DNA from: Campanula takesimana
Taxonomy: Eukaryota > Streptophyta > Magnoliopsida > Asterales > Campanulaceae
Length of the DNA stretch: 64,000 nt
Assembly (NCBI GenBank): GCA_026119855.1
Contig: JAOWBW010000443.1
Coordinates: 833,001-897,000, forward strand
Direction: 5' to 3'
The notes below the pieces were generated by a model that ran no database searches, was not told the DNA's origin, and was given only the letters and a program-made list of their open reading frames with translations. Both the position numbers and the translations under genes were made by a program. Below are positions 12,253 to 24,372 of the stretch, one piece after another (the first letter of the stretch is position 1; each line of letters begins with the position of its first letter).

Positions 12253-12700
12253 ACTACAAGAAAACTGACAGATACCGACGGAATTTACTGACGGACGAAT
12301 ATCCGTCACAAGTAGTGACGGATTACCGACGAAAGAACGACGACTTAGAGAAGGAAACAAAAATGCAAAATGAGACGAAATTACCAACGGATTTAGTGAC
12401 GGAATTGCCGACGAAGTCCTTTTCGATTTTTATCCGTCACCATTCTGGCGCCAAAATTTTGCGCGCATTTTTACCGACGGATTTATGACGGATTTCATGA
12501 TTAATTTTTTATTTTTTTAATTTTTAGATTAGTGACGGATATATGTCGTCACTATCTGCATTAAAAAAATTACATAAATATATTTTTAATACGTCGACGG
12601 ATTAACGACGGAGGGGTTTTTTTATTTAAAATATACCGACGGAATAACAAGGGATTTTTTTCCGTCAGTAAACTGATTAAAAAAAAAAAAAAATAGGAAA
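12253..12700. repeat. left subterminal repeat region of the CACTA element
   Basis: Many copies of GACGGA and its complement in both orientations. In the En/Spm family such arrays bind the TNPA-type protein; here that role is inferred. Confidence 0.75.
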
Positions 12701-12890
12701 TTGGAATGCTCAGATACTTAAAAGAAAAAACCCCTTTCATTCTTGCTCCAGACACACGCTGAAGCGGGCGATCTCCATCTCCTCTCATCATCGCGCGCCG
12801 GCGATCTCCTTCTCCGGCTCCAGTCAGCTTCTCCATCACCGACTGCTGCGACTCCACGGCACCACCGACTACATCATCGTCTTACGGTTT

Positions 12891-12923
<33 letters not shown>

Positions 12924-13180
12924 AATGATTTTCTCCTCTCTTTCAATTTGTGAGATCTCTATTGCTATCAAGTTGGTGCTATTTTCGTCCCCCCTCTCTC
13001 TCTATTATAAATTAAGGTTTTCCCTCTCTCTGTACCTCGATTACAAATTAGGGTTTCCCCACTCTCTTGATTAAAAATTAGGGCTTTTTCTTCTCTCAAT
13101 TTCAGTTTTGGTGTTGATTGTGTTACGTTTTGGTTGCTTTTCTTTAATTTCACACATGAAGATTATAATTTTTGATTAAA
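12700..13180 (+). promoter_or_regulatory. putative promoter/leader region of the CACTA genes
   Basis: GC-richer than its surroundings, with a C-run followed by (CT)n at about 12889-12923 and repeated 'AATTAGGG' words. It resembles a plant 5' leader and lies between the left subterminal repeats and the first gene. Confidence 0.35.
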
Positions 13181-14596
13181 ACGGGAATAGTTACCAATTT
13201 AATGGATGTGATATAATTTCCCCAAAACATATCATGCCTATTGGAAACTCACAGGAAACTTACTGAAGCTACTGGCCAAAATTTTCTCAAAGCCATAAGG
13301 CTCAGTTATCTATGAATTATGTAACTAATTGCAAAAGAAATGATTAATTTCCCAATTTGATGGCTTCAATGTGGTGTCTGTCTTATTACACTTGATTCAA
13401 AGGACGTTTTGATAAGTGATCAATTGTTATTGTTTTGAAGTCATTGGTTTGTATATTCACTCCGTTTCTGCATCAAACAACGCCTGTGATCTTTTTCTTC
13501 ATACACTTGCCAATATGGTTTGCAATAATTCCATTATGATGTTTCTGTTTTGGCTATTGTTGGGAATCGTTTATGCCCATAAACTGTTTGATATAATGTC
13601 TAAAAGAAGAGAGCCTGTTTCAAGATTTCAATCAGTGAGCACTTGGGTTTTTTTTTTTTTTTTCTGGGACACTTGCTAATTGTGTTTACAATAATTCCAT
13701 TATGATATTTCTGACTTGGGTATTGTTTGGAACCATTTATGACCATAAACTTTTGATAGAATGTCTAAAAGTAGCGATCCTATTTCAAGGTTTTGTTGTT
13801 CATTAGACATCATTCTGATAATTGATAACCGTTTTGCACATCCAACTTTATTGGAGACTCAGTTTATTTATTATTTTTTAAATTTTATTTTATAGCGAAA
13901 AAGTGAACCTTCTGCCCTGCTCTTAAATTTCTTCAAACGATATATTTATGACTCATGAGAAACTTGCATACATTCTCTAAAATGATTTTTTTGTTTCATT
14001 GAACAAAAAAGTGTGACCCAATTTGTTATTCGGTCCTACTCACATAGCACAATGTAATTCAATTTATTTTGGACCAATGTCCAATGGGATCATGATTTTT
14101 CAAAGAATTTAATGGATCTTCCAGTTCAATGAGAACTTTTCCAGTCAATTGAGCACCGTGTGCAGCTACATTGTTTTTTAGTTCCTGAAGAAATGTCTTT
14201 CAGGCACTCTTTGTGTCCGTTATTTAAGTACATGATTTAGTACATCTTCTTAATCAGTTTTCTGGACATATAAGCCCTCCATTTATAAGTTGCTTTCCGT
14301 ACTCTGCTTCCCACAAACAATCATGGACTTTTGCATGATTTAGTACATCTTCTTAATCAGTTTTTTGTTGTGATTATGCATGATTAAAGTAGTCTGATGG
14401 TTGCATCTGTAATTGGAATGCCTTGTTTGAACTTGAAATTTTCATATATTTGGGTTTATAAACAATAATAAAATGAACATTTTCAAAATGAATCTTAAAT
14501 TCAAAATGGCTATTCATATAGACGAATTGTTTTTTATGAGGATGACACAAAACTAATTTTTTTTTTTTTTTAATGCTTATTAATATAGGAATCAAA
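13181..14596 (+). other. presumed 5' untranslated/intron region before the TNP2 gene
   Basis: AT-rich with no supported reading frame. A T-rich tract followed by TTATTAATATAG at about 14588 looks like a splice acceptor just before the transposase ATG. A duplicated segment (AATTCCATTATGAT.TTTCTG) occurs at about 13525 and 13690, each followed by a GAA.C.TTTATG word. Confidence 0.4.
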
Positions 14597-17500
14597 ATGA
14601 ATTTCGATCGTAGTTGGATGTATAAACGCTTTGAGAATGGGTTTTTAACACACTCTTTTGTTGAAGGAGTTGAGAGTTTTGTTGAATACGCAATAAGTCA
14701 GACAGGATGGAAGGACGGGGACAAAATTAAGTGCCCATGTAAGCTAGAAAAGTGTCAAAATAGGAGATTTCTTGATGTGGAAATGGTGAAGTTTCACTTG
14801 GTGAAACATGGGTTTGTGCCAAATTACTATGTTTGGACATTTCAAGGGGAAACAAATATAAACCCTACTGAGAGCCAAAATATTGAGCTTGGGGTGTCAT
14901 CGTCTACTAATGAAGCTGTACCAGACACTTACACCAATATGGTTTTAGATGTAGCGGGCCCTGATTTTAATGTAGATGATAACGTCGAAGAGCCACCAAA
15001 TCCCGAGGCTAAAAAGTTCTATGATATGCTGGAAGCTTCTAAACAACAGTTATGGCCCGGGTGTGAGAAGCACTCTGAATTATCACTTGTAGCTCGATTG
15101 ATGAGTTTGAAGTCCGAGAACCGAATGTCTGAAAGATGTTTTGATCAAGTAACCGAGATCATCAAGGAGGTTGTTCCTGAGCCTAACTTAGTCCCAGATA
15201 ACTTCTATGCTAGCAAGAAGTTAATGCGTGGAATGGGGTTACCGGTCGAGAAGATCGATTGTTGTGATAAAGGTTGCATGATCTATTGGGGTGAGGATTC
15301 ACATTTGACCACTTGCAAATTTTGTGACCATCCCCGCTTTAAAAAAGCTCGTCATGGGGGTACGAAGCGCCAAAAAACCAATATAGCATACAAGAAAATG
15401 TATTATTTCCCGTTGACTCCTCGCCTGCAAAGATTGTATGCATCCAATGCTACAGCGAAAATGATGAGATGGCATGCCGAGCACGTATCCGAGGAAGGAG
15501 TCATGCATCATCCCTCAGATTCGCCAGCTTGGAAACATTTTAGCCAAACTCATCCCGAGTTTGCGGCTGAAAGTAGAAATGTGAGATTGGGGTTATGCAC
15601 TGACGGATTTCAGCCATTTGGTCAATCAGGGAAACAATTTTCGTCGTGGCCTGTTATACTTACGCCATACAATCTGCCTCCTGGGGTGTGTATGAAAGAT
15701 GAATATATGTTCTTGACCGTGTTGGTTCCAGGGCCAAATAACCCGAAACATAGATTGGACGTCTACTTGCAGCCTCTTATTGCAGAGTTGAAGCAATTGT
15801 GGGAAGTAGGAGTTCATTCCTATGACATTTCGAAAAAGCAGAACTTTCAAATGCGAGCTGCGTTAATGTGGACAATAAGTGACTTCCCTGCTTATTCAAT
15901 GTTGTCGGGGTGGAGCACAGCTGGAAGGTTAGCTTGTCCACACTGCATGGATGAAACAGATGCGTTCACATTGAAGTGTAGTGGGAAACAGTCTTGGTTT
16001 GACAACCATCGAAAGTTTCTTCCACAAGATCATGCATATAGGAGAAATAAGGTGAACTTTAGAAAAGGAAAAACAGTTACAAGAGACCCACCTCCTATAC
16101 GAGAAGGATCTGATATTCTTAGCGAGATAGAAAATTTGGGTTTGAAGAAGGTGACTGAACTAAATGCAGATGTTGTTAACAATTCAATTTCGAAAACATG
16201 TGGTTGGAAAAAAAGAAGCATCTTTTGGGATTTACCATATTGGAGCTCTAACTTGATCCGACACAACTTAGATGTCATGCATATAGAAAAGAATGTGTTT
16301 GAGAATATTTTTAACACAATTATGAATGTGCCAGCAAAGACGAAGGATACACCTAAATCTAGGGAGGAGCTAAATGATTATTGTCGTCGACCTGAGTTGA
16401 AGCAAGATAGTGCAACTGGAAAATACCCAAAGCTTGCTACACGTTTGATAAGAAGTCTAAAGCTTGTTTGTGTGAGTGGGTGAATGGACTCAAATTCCCG
16501 GATGGATATGCTTCAAACTTGGGTAGATGTATTGATATGAAAAAATTGAAGTTGTTTGGCATGAAAAGTCATGATTGTCACGTGTTTATGCAGAGGTTAA
16601 TACCAATTGCATTTCGTGAACTCCTACCCCAACATGTTTGGAAGGCACTTACAGAATTGAGTTTGTTTTTCAAAGACCTAACTTCGACCGTGATTGGAGA
16701 TGCAGACATGACACGGCTCGAGGGAGACATACCTGTTATCTTATGTAAACTTGAACGCATATTTCCACCAAGTTTCTTTGACTCAATGGAGCACTTACCA
16801 ATTCATTTGCCTTACGAAGCAAGAATTGCTGGTCCTGTCCAGTATCGATGGATGTATCCATTTGAGAGGTAAATACCTATGCTATTACTTGATATACATC
16901 CAAATAAAAATTACTTACGAATTTTCAAAATCATTTGTAGGTATCTTCGCAAGTTGAAGCTTAACGTTAAAAACAAAGCGAGAGTTGAGGGTTCCATTGC
17001 TAATGCATATTTGATGGAAGAGGCGTCAATGTTTTGTTCATATTATTTCGAGGATCATGTTAGAACGAAGCATAGAAATGTTCCTCGTAATGACGATGAA
17101 TGCATTGATGAAGATGAGCACGAAGATGTAATTTCGATATTCAAACATTCTGGTCGAGCCTTTGGGAAAGAGAAAATGATATTTCTCACTGATGAGGAGT
17201 ACAAAGCAGCACGAGCCTATGTTTTATTGAACTGTGATGAGGTTTATCCATTCATAGAGTACGTACATACTCTTAACAGTCTCTTTCTATATGTATATCT
17301 TTAATTGCCATCTAAAAATCTTGTAAATATACTTTGGTAAAGGATATTCACTGAGCATGTGAAGAGAAACGAACCATCCATTACAGACACTCGACTTGGG
17401 GAGAAATTGGAAAATGAGTTTTCGGAATGGTTTAAGCAATACGTAAGATTTTTAACCTTTCACATAATTCATATTTTAGTCAAACACTTTACTTGTCATA

Positions 17501-18267
17501 TATTTGAAAACATTTTCTTATCTGTGTAGGCAAGTGAACCTACCAATAACATTACAAACGTGTGGATCAAGGAACTTGCTGAGGGCCCGTTCAGATCTGT
17601 GGCCACATATCCTGGTTATTTAGTGAATGGATACAGGTTCCACACAATCCAACATGGTTCCAATAGAGCTACAATGAACAGCGGCGTATGCGTTAAAGGT
17701 GAAAGCTACAATGAACATGAGAGTGATTACTATGGCCGCCTATTAGAAGTCATCCGTCTTGAATATAAAGGATTACCGCTTAAGCAAGTTGTTTTTTTCA
17801 ATTGTGAGTGGTTTGATCCAACGCCTATGGGCACAAAGGTTGATCCTCACTATAGGCTTGTAGAGATAAACCATAGGCGTAGATTCAATCGATATGAACC
17901 TTTCATAATAGCTACCCAAGCTACCCAAGTTTATTATTGCACGTATCCAAGTTTGAAACGCGATAAGGTGGATTGGTGGGCTGTATGTAAGATTAAAGCA
18001 AGGTCGACTGTTCAATTTATTGATGAGTTGCCGACCTCCTTTCAAGAGGAAACCATTGATAGACATGATTTTGTGCATGCTGATGATGATCAAGTCCACT
18101 TAGGTGATGATAATAATGCACTTGTAGACCTTGTCGACGATGAGGAATTTGAGGTTAGCGATGATATGAAAAGTATTGAAGAGGACGAGTTTGACACTAG
18201 TGAAGAAACAAATGACGAAAGTGAAGATGTTGATTTAGGGGATAGTGAAAGTGATAATTCAGGTTAA
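14597..18267 (+). pseudogene. TNP2-type CACTA transposase (one-base frame loss)
   Basis: Exons are 14597-16868, 16941-17258, 17343-17442 and 17530-18267, with good GT/AG borders. They total 3428 nt, one short of an open frame of about 1142 codons. The start is the ATG giving MNFDRSWMYKR. Domains in order are an N-terminal transposase-associated zinc-binding region (residues about 5-80, with CPCKLEKCQN), a central Transposase_21 domain, a DUF4218-like region (DGYASN...GMKSHDCHVFMQRL...MEHLPIHLPYEA) and a C-terminal DUF4216-like region (EWFDPTP...DWWAVCKIKAR) ending in an acidic tail. A single nucleotide appears to be missing near 16430-16432: the frame upstream ends at 16483 while conserved sequence continues in the next frame. 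The protein excises and integrates the element in the nucleus. It is probably inactive in this copy unless the gap is a sequence error. Confidence 0.93.
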
Positions 18268-18979
18268 TGTTAGTTATATTCATCTTAATTGCTATTTTGT
18301 TCATACTTAAAAGTTTCCGTCTTCTTATTCCTTAATATTTTGTTACATTTCTTTATATATATGGTAGTTAAATGCTATATTATTTATTCTTTTATTTTAT
18401 TTTGTTTCACATGTAGATGCCTAGAGGTAAGGGTAAACGAGGTATGCATTGTAGCCAGGGGAGAGATGTTACTCCATCCTCATCAGCACCACGAGCACCA
18501 CGATACGAGCCTCCCGACACGCCATTTATTGATGTTGGAGCTGAGGCAGATTCTCCTACCGACACTCCTAACCCATCACAGGGGACACCTGGTCTCTCTT
18601 CAGCTGCCTCTGCCACACCTCCGATACATGATACTCTGCCTGTTGCTACTGTAATTTATGGCAGGTAATGTATTTTTATTTAATGAGTGGTGTAAAAGTT
18701 ACTACTTTTTAATTGTAATCTGTTCTAGGCACTAAGAGCACCAGATTTTTATTTTGGCCCAAAGAAGATTACACAGCAGCTGCCTCTGAAGTGAATTTTT
18801 AGTTTTGTTTTGAGCAATCGGGTATTTTTATTTATATCACTTAAAATATTTATAGGTTGATGCCCGAGCGGATTGTAAGACGTATTACTAAGATCTTTCA
18901 GAAGGACATAAGCTCAAAAGGATTCAACTGGAAGAGTGTTCCAACCACAACCAAAGAGAGCTATTTCACCGAACTTAAG

Positions 18980-20531
18980 GTACATTTTATTTTTGCGTTC
19001 TTCTTTTCAGGTTCTTTGCGGAGTCTTTCTTTTCAGCTATATCTGATTTTGAATTTGTGTAACTGTGTATGCTTGAGTCCTTTGAACTTCTGTTCTTACC
19101 CAAAACCTTCTATATGTCACTTTACTACGATTCACTTCTTGTGAGCTATGTTTTGGGAGAAGAGGTGAAGAAAGGCTTGCAGCATGATGGTGATAAAATA
19201 TTGATCTAAAAATGATAGGAGAAATAGTAGGAAAAATGTCTCGTATCTGGGCTTAATAAAAGTATACCTTAAACGAACTGCTCGTTATTTTCAAAATAGG
19301 ATTATATATATATAAACCATAGGGGTTATTTTCAAAATAGGATTATATATATATAAATATATATATTAATACAGAATCCTGAATCTATAAGTTGCAGAAT
19401 GACATAATAAACAGAGCCCGAGTCTTAAATGAACTGCTCGTTAGGTTATGATTGTGCGGCGGTGTTCTCGGTCGGCTGTTTGCTCGGTGATCAGTCCGTA
19501 ATCATGTTTTGTTTTGTGATTTCATTTTGCTGGTGGTTAGGTTTTCTGTGAATGTTTATGTTTTGAATTTTGTTATTTTTTTGATTTTTAATATTTATCT
19601 GCCTTGCATTTGTGTATGGTTTATCTAGTTTTTAACTTGATTTTTTGATTATATGGTTGCTAGAGTAATTTGTTTGTTATTTTGATTTATCTACATTTTG
19701 AGGTTGTTAGTTTTTAAGTCCCTTGCTGAATATTGATTTTGATTTGTGTACTCAGTTAGCAGTAGACCATGTCTACTGTGTAGTAGACCATGTCTACTGT
19801 GTTGGTAAAAACACTGGTTTAGTAGCTATTCTTCTTGGACTTTTAAATGCTCTTAGTTGATTTTGGGTTTTTCTTAGCATGTTTATTTAATTTTTGAAGT
19901 TTTACCTAGCTATCTGTTTTCTGCATAAAATTTGATTTAGTAGTTCCTTTTGCATTCAATTAAATATGTCATTCTTCAATGGATTGTCTAAGGTTCCTGC
20001 TAGCTTTATTAGACTTGTTTGATTTTGAAGTTTCTGTATATTAGTAACCCTACTTAGGTCTTGTTAGCATATTCTAGTCGTTGGGTTGATACATGCTAAT
20101 ATTGTTTCCATGGAGTTGCTGGTTCAATGTCTAAAATGATGTGATGTCTGGATATTTATAACATTGGCACCTTCTTTGGTGTTCTTATATGCCATGTGTA
20201 GTGCCTTCAGGGCTTTGTTTGTAGGCTTTACCTCTTCACAATATGCCTAGTGGAAAAGTGATGCAGATATTAGGACGGGAGTAACAGAATTGGAATGAAG
20301 AATGAAGCTGTAAACAAAAAAAATGTTGAAATGGGACGGACGGGAGTAACTGATTGCTATTGTATTATAGATTGTACTATCTATCATTGTTGAAATGAGA
20401 CGGAGCGAGTAATTTGTAATATTAAATGCATATATTGTATTATCTAAAATATGTTGAAATGGGACGGAGGGAGTAATTTGTAATAATAAATACATATATT
20501 GTATTATCTAATATATGCTATTTGTTTGCAG
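18980..20531. repeat. repeat-bearing intron of the CACTA second gene
   Basis: It holds a duplicated palindrome AGTAGACCATGTCTACT at about 19763-19800, a duplicated 'TTATTTTCAAAATAGGATTATATATATATAAA'-type stretch near 19285-19350, and at about 20325-20515 three related units ending GACGGA(G/C)(G/C)GAGTAA followed by TTGTATTATCTA. The last resemble Stowaway-like termini in tandem. Confidence 0.6.
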
Positions 20532-21439
20532 AAAGAATTTAGTTGGTCCGAGGAGGAAGAGCCTATTATTAAGAAAGCTTTTATGAAGCAGGCTGCAAAA
20601 CTTTATGCTGGTATGGTGAGCTCATGGAAGACAAAAGGGAAGGATTCAAAGCAAAAGCCGGGATGCGTATCTGAGGAAGATTGGTCTAAGTGGTTAGAAT
20701 ATTGGAATATTCCTGAAGTTGCTGCAAAAGCAAAAAAAAAATCAGAAAATCGGAAAAGGGAGGTGGATAATAGCTGCTCTAAGCATGTTGGAGGCTCAAA
20801 ACCTGCCGTATCCTACTTCATGGAGCTGGTACGTACATTATATCTAAAATTCAACTTCCTTAATGCTGGAAAAAAAAATCTATATGAACACTCAATTTCT
20901 AACTTGGGGCTGCCTTGAATTCCTGGGATAATAGCTGCTATCATGTCTAAGTATGCACTTGTCTAAGTATGCACTTGTGTTACACCCCTTTTTCGTTGCT
21001 ACAAATTGGCCAAAAAGAAGAAACTGAGGTTTTCATGAAAATGAGTGGTTATTGATATCTCACCTAATGGTTGTTGTGTACTACTGAGTGTTTTTTTTTT
21101 TTTTTTTTTCCAATTATTATCAAATTCCTGGAACATGAAGCAAGAGTTTAGACATTCTAACACTACAGTTGAACACTCATTTTCTGTGATACAAACTCAT
21201 CATCTCATTCTAGTAGCTGAGTTGACTTAGTGGCAATAACTGACAGTAGCGTAGAAATGTCATTACAACACTACTCTGGGCCATTTTGTAGTTGTTGTTT
21301 AGCGAGGTGGGGTCTTGATTGTTGGTCATTTAAGGAAATGTAAGGAAATATCTAGTCATTTTTGGAACACAATTTCATGTAATGGGTTTTGGTGATAGGA
21401 ATGATGCCTAAAATGATAATATAGTGTCCAAAAGTACTA

Positions 21440-21503
21440 CTACCTCCGTCTCAAAATAAGTGTTTAAAATTACTTTTCGATATTTATTTCGGGACGGAGG
21501 TAG
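21440..21503. mobile_element. 64-bp Stowaway-like MITE
   Basis: CTACCTCCGTCTCAAAATAA and its approximate inverse ending GGGACGGAGGTAG, flanked by TA on both sides. It sits inside an intron of the CACTA element. Confidence 0.75.
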
Positions 21504-22309
21504 TACATATATATTATTTTTATTGTATAATGATTCCTCTTTTTGTTTATAATGCAGCAAAAAAGGAAGAAAGGTGTCAAGCCTACTTTATTTGAACTTC
21601 AGAAAGAAATGCATATGCGTAAAGATGGCACATACTCTTATGAGCATTCTAAGAATATTTGTGTAAGTATATTATAAATATATCAATTTATTTATTTATT
21701 ATGATTATTGCTAATAATTATTATTTTCTGAAGGTGGAGTATGAACGCCTAATTAATGAAGCATCGATTGAAAAAGGTGGAGATTTAACAACCGAAGAGA
21801 AAGATGGCATTTATTTAAAGCTTGTAGGGGGTGTTAAAAAGCAGCGTGTGTTTGGTATTGGCTCAATGAGCTCCTCCTATGTTAGCGACAGTCGGAGTAC
21901 AGCCTCTTTATGGAAGGGACGAGTGTCCAACAAAGTGTGTACGAGACAGAAATGATGAGTGTGAAAAATGAGTTGCAGGAAGAGAAAACACAAAGGAAGG
22001 CATTGGAGGAAAAGATGGAGAAAATGAAAAATGAATTTCAGCAGCAACTAAATCACGTGTTGGAGCGTGTCGATGGCTCAACTCGGGATCGCCCTCTTTA
22101 GTTGTTTTTAGTTGTTGATACTTCAAAACAATTAGTATTATGTTTTATGTTGAACAATTGTCATAACATGATTGGTGGTTATGTTTTATTTGAAATATTA
22201 ATTACTTTTTGGTGGTTTTAAATCCTGTCACTGTAATGTAATAAATGTTTATTAATATTTTAGAATTAATAATGTGTGGATATCTGAAACAGGTGGCTCC
22301 GTCCCAAAA

Positions 22310-22790
22310 CAGGAAAAACGATTTTAAAATTTCAGATATTTAGTGACGGAAATATCCGTCAGTAATATTAAAATATAAAATATTTTCAGATATTTAGTGA
22401 CGGAAATATCCGTCAGTAATATTAAAAAAAAAATAAAAAATATTAATAGTTTCGACGGAATATTCCCTTGCTAAAACATCGCAAAAATGGGTGAAAATAA
22501 AACGACCATTTATTTAATGACGGAAAATCCGTCGTTAATCTGTCGGAATAAGTTTCAAATTTTGTCGTCTGTTTCACGAATTTACCGACGGCTAGAAGAC
22601 TTTTGCAACGGATATATCCGTCGCAAAATTGTAAAGAAAATCGTCGGTAATCCGTCGAAACAAATTACCGACGCACGTTTTAACATCAGAATTTTTACGT
22701 CAAAAATCCGTCGTTAATTTATGTTAGCGACGGAAATTGGCCGATTAGTGACGGAAAATTCCGTCGGTATCTGCCTGTTTTCTTGTAGTG
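22310..22790. repeat. right subterminal repeat region of the CACTA element
   Basis: Repeated TAGTGACGGAAATATCCGTC blocks (for example 22340-22362 and 22396-22418, a tandem duplication of about 59 bp) and numerous CGACGG/CCGTCG words, ending in the terminal inverted repeat. Confidence 0.85.
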
Positions 22791-22793
22791 TCT

Positions 22794-23977
22794 GAAGATT
22801 GTGAAACCCAAAATTGCTTCAGTGGTGGTCTAGCCCTGGGATATTATTTTGTTCTGTCAATTTGGTCCAAGTTGAGATAATAAGAAGATGGGTGATGACT
22901 TATGAACATGGGATGGAGGAGGAATATGGGGAGGAAGGGTTTATCATTTTTCTTTTTGTTTGGTTGAGCTATTTTATCAAAAGAATATTTTTTTTTTCAT
23001 TTTTTTGTTAATTTAATATTGCTAATATGCTAAATTATAAGGATTGAATAAAAAATAATTTATGTGGGTGAGAAAAAGTAAATATATTAATGTATTAATT
23101 TATTTTAATTTTCTATTACAATTATAGAATGTTGCACATTTATTTGATGATTTTTTTTTTTGTAAATGTAAAATTTGATTTATTATGTTTACAAAATAAA
23201 ATTTATTTATTAATTTTATTTTATTATTTAATATTTTGAAAATAAGTTTTTTAAAGCTATATTGAAAATAACTTTAAAAACCTTTTTATTTACTATTTTA
23301 ATAATTATTTTAATTTTCAACCCTATTAAGTTTGAAATTTTCATTAAAGATGATGGTGGTTGCTATTCTAAGATTTTTTTTTCTTTCTTAAAAAAAAAAT
23401 CTAAAATAAATGATTGTAACTTATTTTAATTTCCTATTACAAAATATAAAATGTTGCATATTTATTTAATCTAAGATACTCAGACTCTTTTGTTTACCTC
23501 GACGGACTCGTCTCGACAGGACTAAAATACGTGTGTCCGACACGGCTACGGCGGAGTAAATTAAAGAGTCCGAGCATCAGAGTATTTAATGATAATTTTC
23601 CTTGGTAAACGTAAAAAACGATTTGGATAACGCATTTGCTAAAAATATACTCCTTCTGTCCCGCCCGACTTAAGATTTTTGGTAAAGCAATTTATACTTT
23701 GACCAACAATTTGAACAAAAATAATTATCTTAATGAAAATCTAAAAATAGTTATTTAGTTTATTATTAATCGTGATACAATAACAAGTTTTAAAATAAAA
23801 CTCTTATTTAATTTTCTTTTTTATTATAAATTATAAAATGATGCACATTTATTGGATGAAGATTTTTTTGGTAAATGTAAAATTTGATTTATTTTGTTTA
23901 TAAAATAAAATTCTTATTTAATTTTCTTTTTTATTAATATTTTGAAAATAACTTTAAAAACCCTTTTATTTACTATT
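22794..23977. other. right interior of the Mutator-like element
   Basis: AT-rich sequence without a supported gene. It repeats AAATAACTTTAAAAACC and the inner TIR edge (about 23215-23345 versus 23815-24030). A short inverted pair (ACTCAGACTC...GAGTCCGAGC) occurs at about 23478-23574. Confidence 0.6.
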
Positions 23978-24239
23978 TTATTAATTATTTTTATTTTCAG
24001 CCCTATTAAGTTTCGAATTTTCATTAAACCCTTTAAAAGAAACATCAACTTCAAACAACCCAATTCCGTTAGTCACGTGCACGACACATGCCTTTTAACT
24101 GACTTTTTAACGAATTCCGTCAAAAAGGCCCTAACTGGCGAAAATGAATCACCCCAGGGTCCGATCTGGCGAAAAAAGACATGCAAGGCTCGATTGGAAG
24201 GGTGGTATCATACTTCAGGGTCTAAATTGTCATTAACCC
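23978..24239 (-). repeat. right TIR of the Mutator-like element
   Basis: Reverse complement of 11419-11680. A partial extra copy of its inner edge lies at about 23270-23345 (CCCTATTAAGTTTGAAATTTTCATTAAA). The right arm is therefore partly duplicated internally. Confidence 0.9.
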
Positions 24240-24372
24240 AATAATATTTTACTACTAAAATGATGGGTTTATACATTTGATCTTTTTAGTTTTGAAAAAA
24301 AAAATATGCACAAAGTTATTATTTTAATTTCATTGTATATTAAATTTGCATACCTCATTTATAATATTTATC

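Larger units (their letters stand above)
18417..22101 (+). pseudogene. second CACTA gene, Transposase_24-type (TNPA-like role)
   Basis: Exons are 18417-18664, 18856-18979, 20532-20828, 21558-21662 and 21734-22101. The splice phases agree (AG|G, AAG|AAA, CTG|CAA, TGT|GTG). The Pro/Ser-rich N-terminus starts MPRGKGKRG. The core contains FNWKSVPTTTKESYFTELKKEF, SEEDWSKWLEYW and the typical FELQKEMHMRKDGTY...YERL segment of plant Transposase_24 proteins. A charged coiled coil (NELQEEKTQRKALEEKMEKM) ends the protein. The coil lies in a different frame from the core; the exon sum of 1142 nt is one short of a multiple of three, so a base is probably missing near 21880-21910. The 1.55-kb third-exon to fourth-exon intron (18980-20531) carries repeats. 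Function is inferred from the family: companion DNA-binding protein of TNP2. Confidence 0.85.
12252..22790 (+). mobile_element. complete CACTA (En/Spm-type) transposon, 10.5 kb
   Basis: The left end reads CACTACAAGAAAACTGACAG and the right end reads ...CTGTTTTCTTGTAGTG, inverted and continuing with ACCGACGGAA/TTCCGTCGGT. The 3-bp target duplication TCT is at 12249-12251 and 22791-22793. Subterminal arrays of CGACGGA/TCCGTC words occupy about 12275-12690 and 22320-22770. Two plus-strand genes lie between: a TNP2-type transposase and a Transposase_24-type gene. This is the normal two-gene layout of plant CACTA elements. Both genes carry an apparent single-base frame loss. Confidence 0.97.
11419..24239. 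mobile_element. Mutator-like element with long TIRs, split by a CACTA transposon
   Basis: A terminal inverted repeat of about 262 bp lies at 11419-11680 and inverted at 23978-24239, beginning GGGTTAATGACAATTTAGAC. The flanks TATAATATT (11410-11418) and AATAATATT (24240-24248) match at 8 of 9 positions, as expected for an aged Mutator target duplication. Removing the CACTA insertion and its 3-bp duplication leaves about 2.3 kb. The internal sequence on the left (about 11690-12248) has a CT-rich leader-like stretch. The right interior (22794-23977) is AT-rich. No transposase is visible, so the element is non-autonomous and may carry captured host sequence. Confidence 0.85.

Noticed and set aside
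18730..18792. Extra exon in the second CACTA gene
   Set aside because: Joining 18664 directly to 18856 keeps the phase, while including this segment gives a stop, so it was left out.
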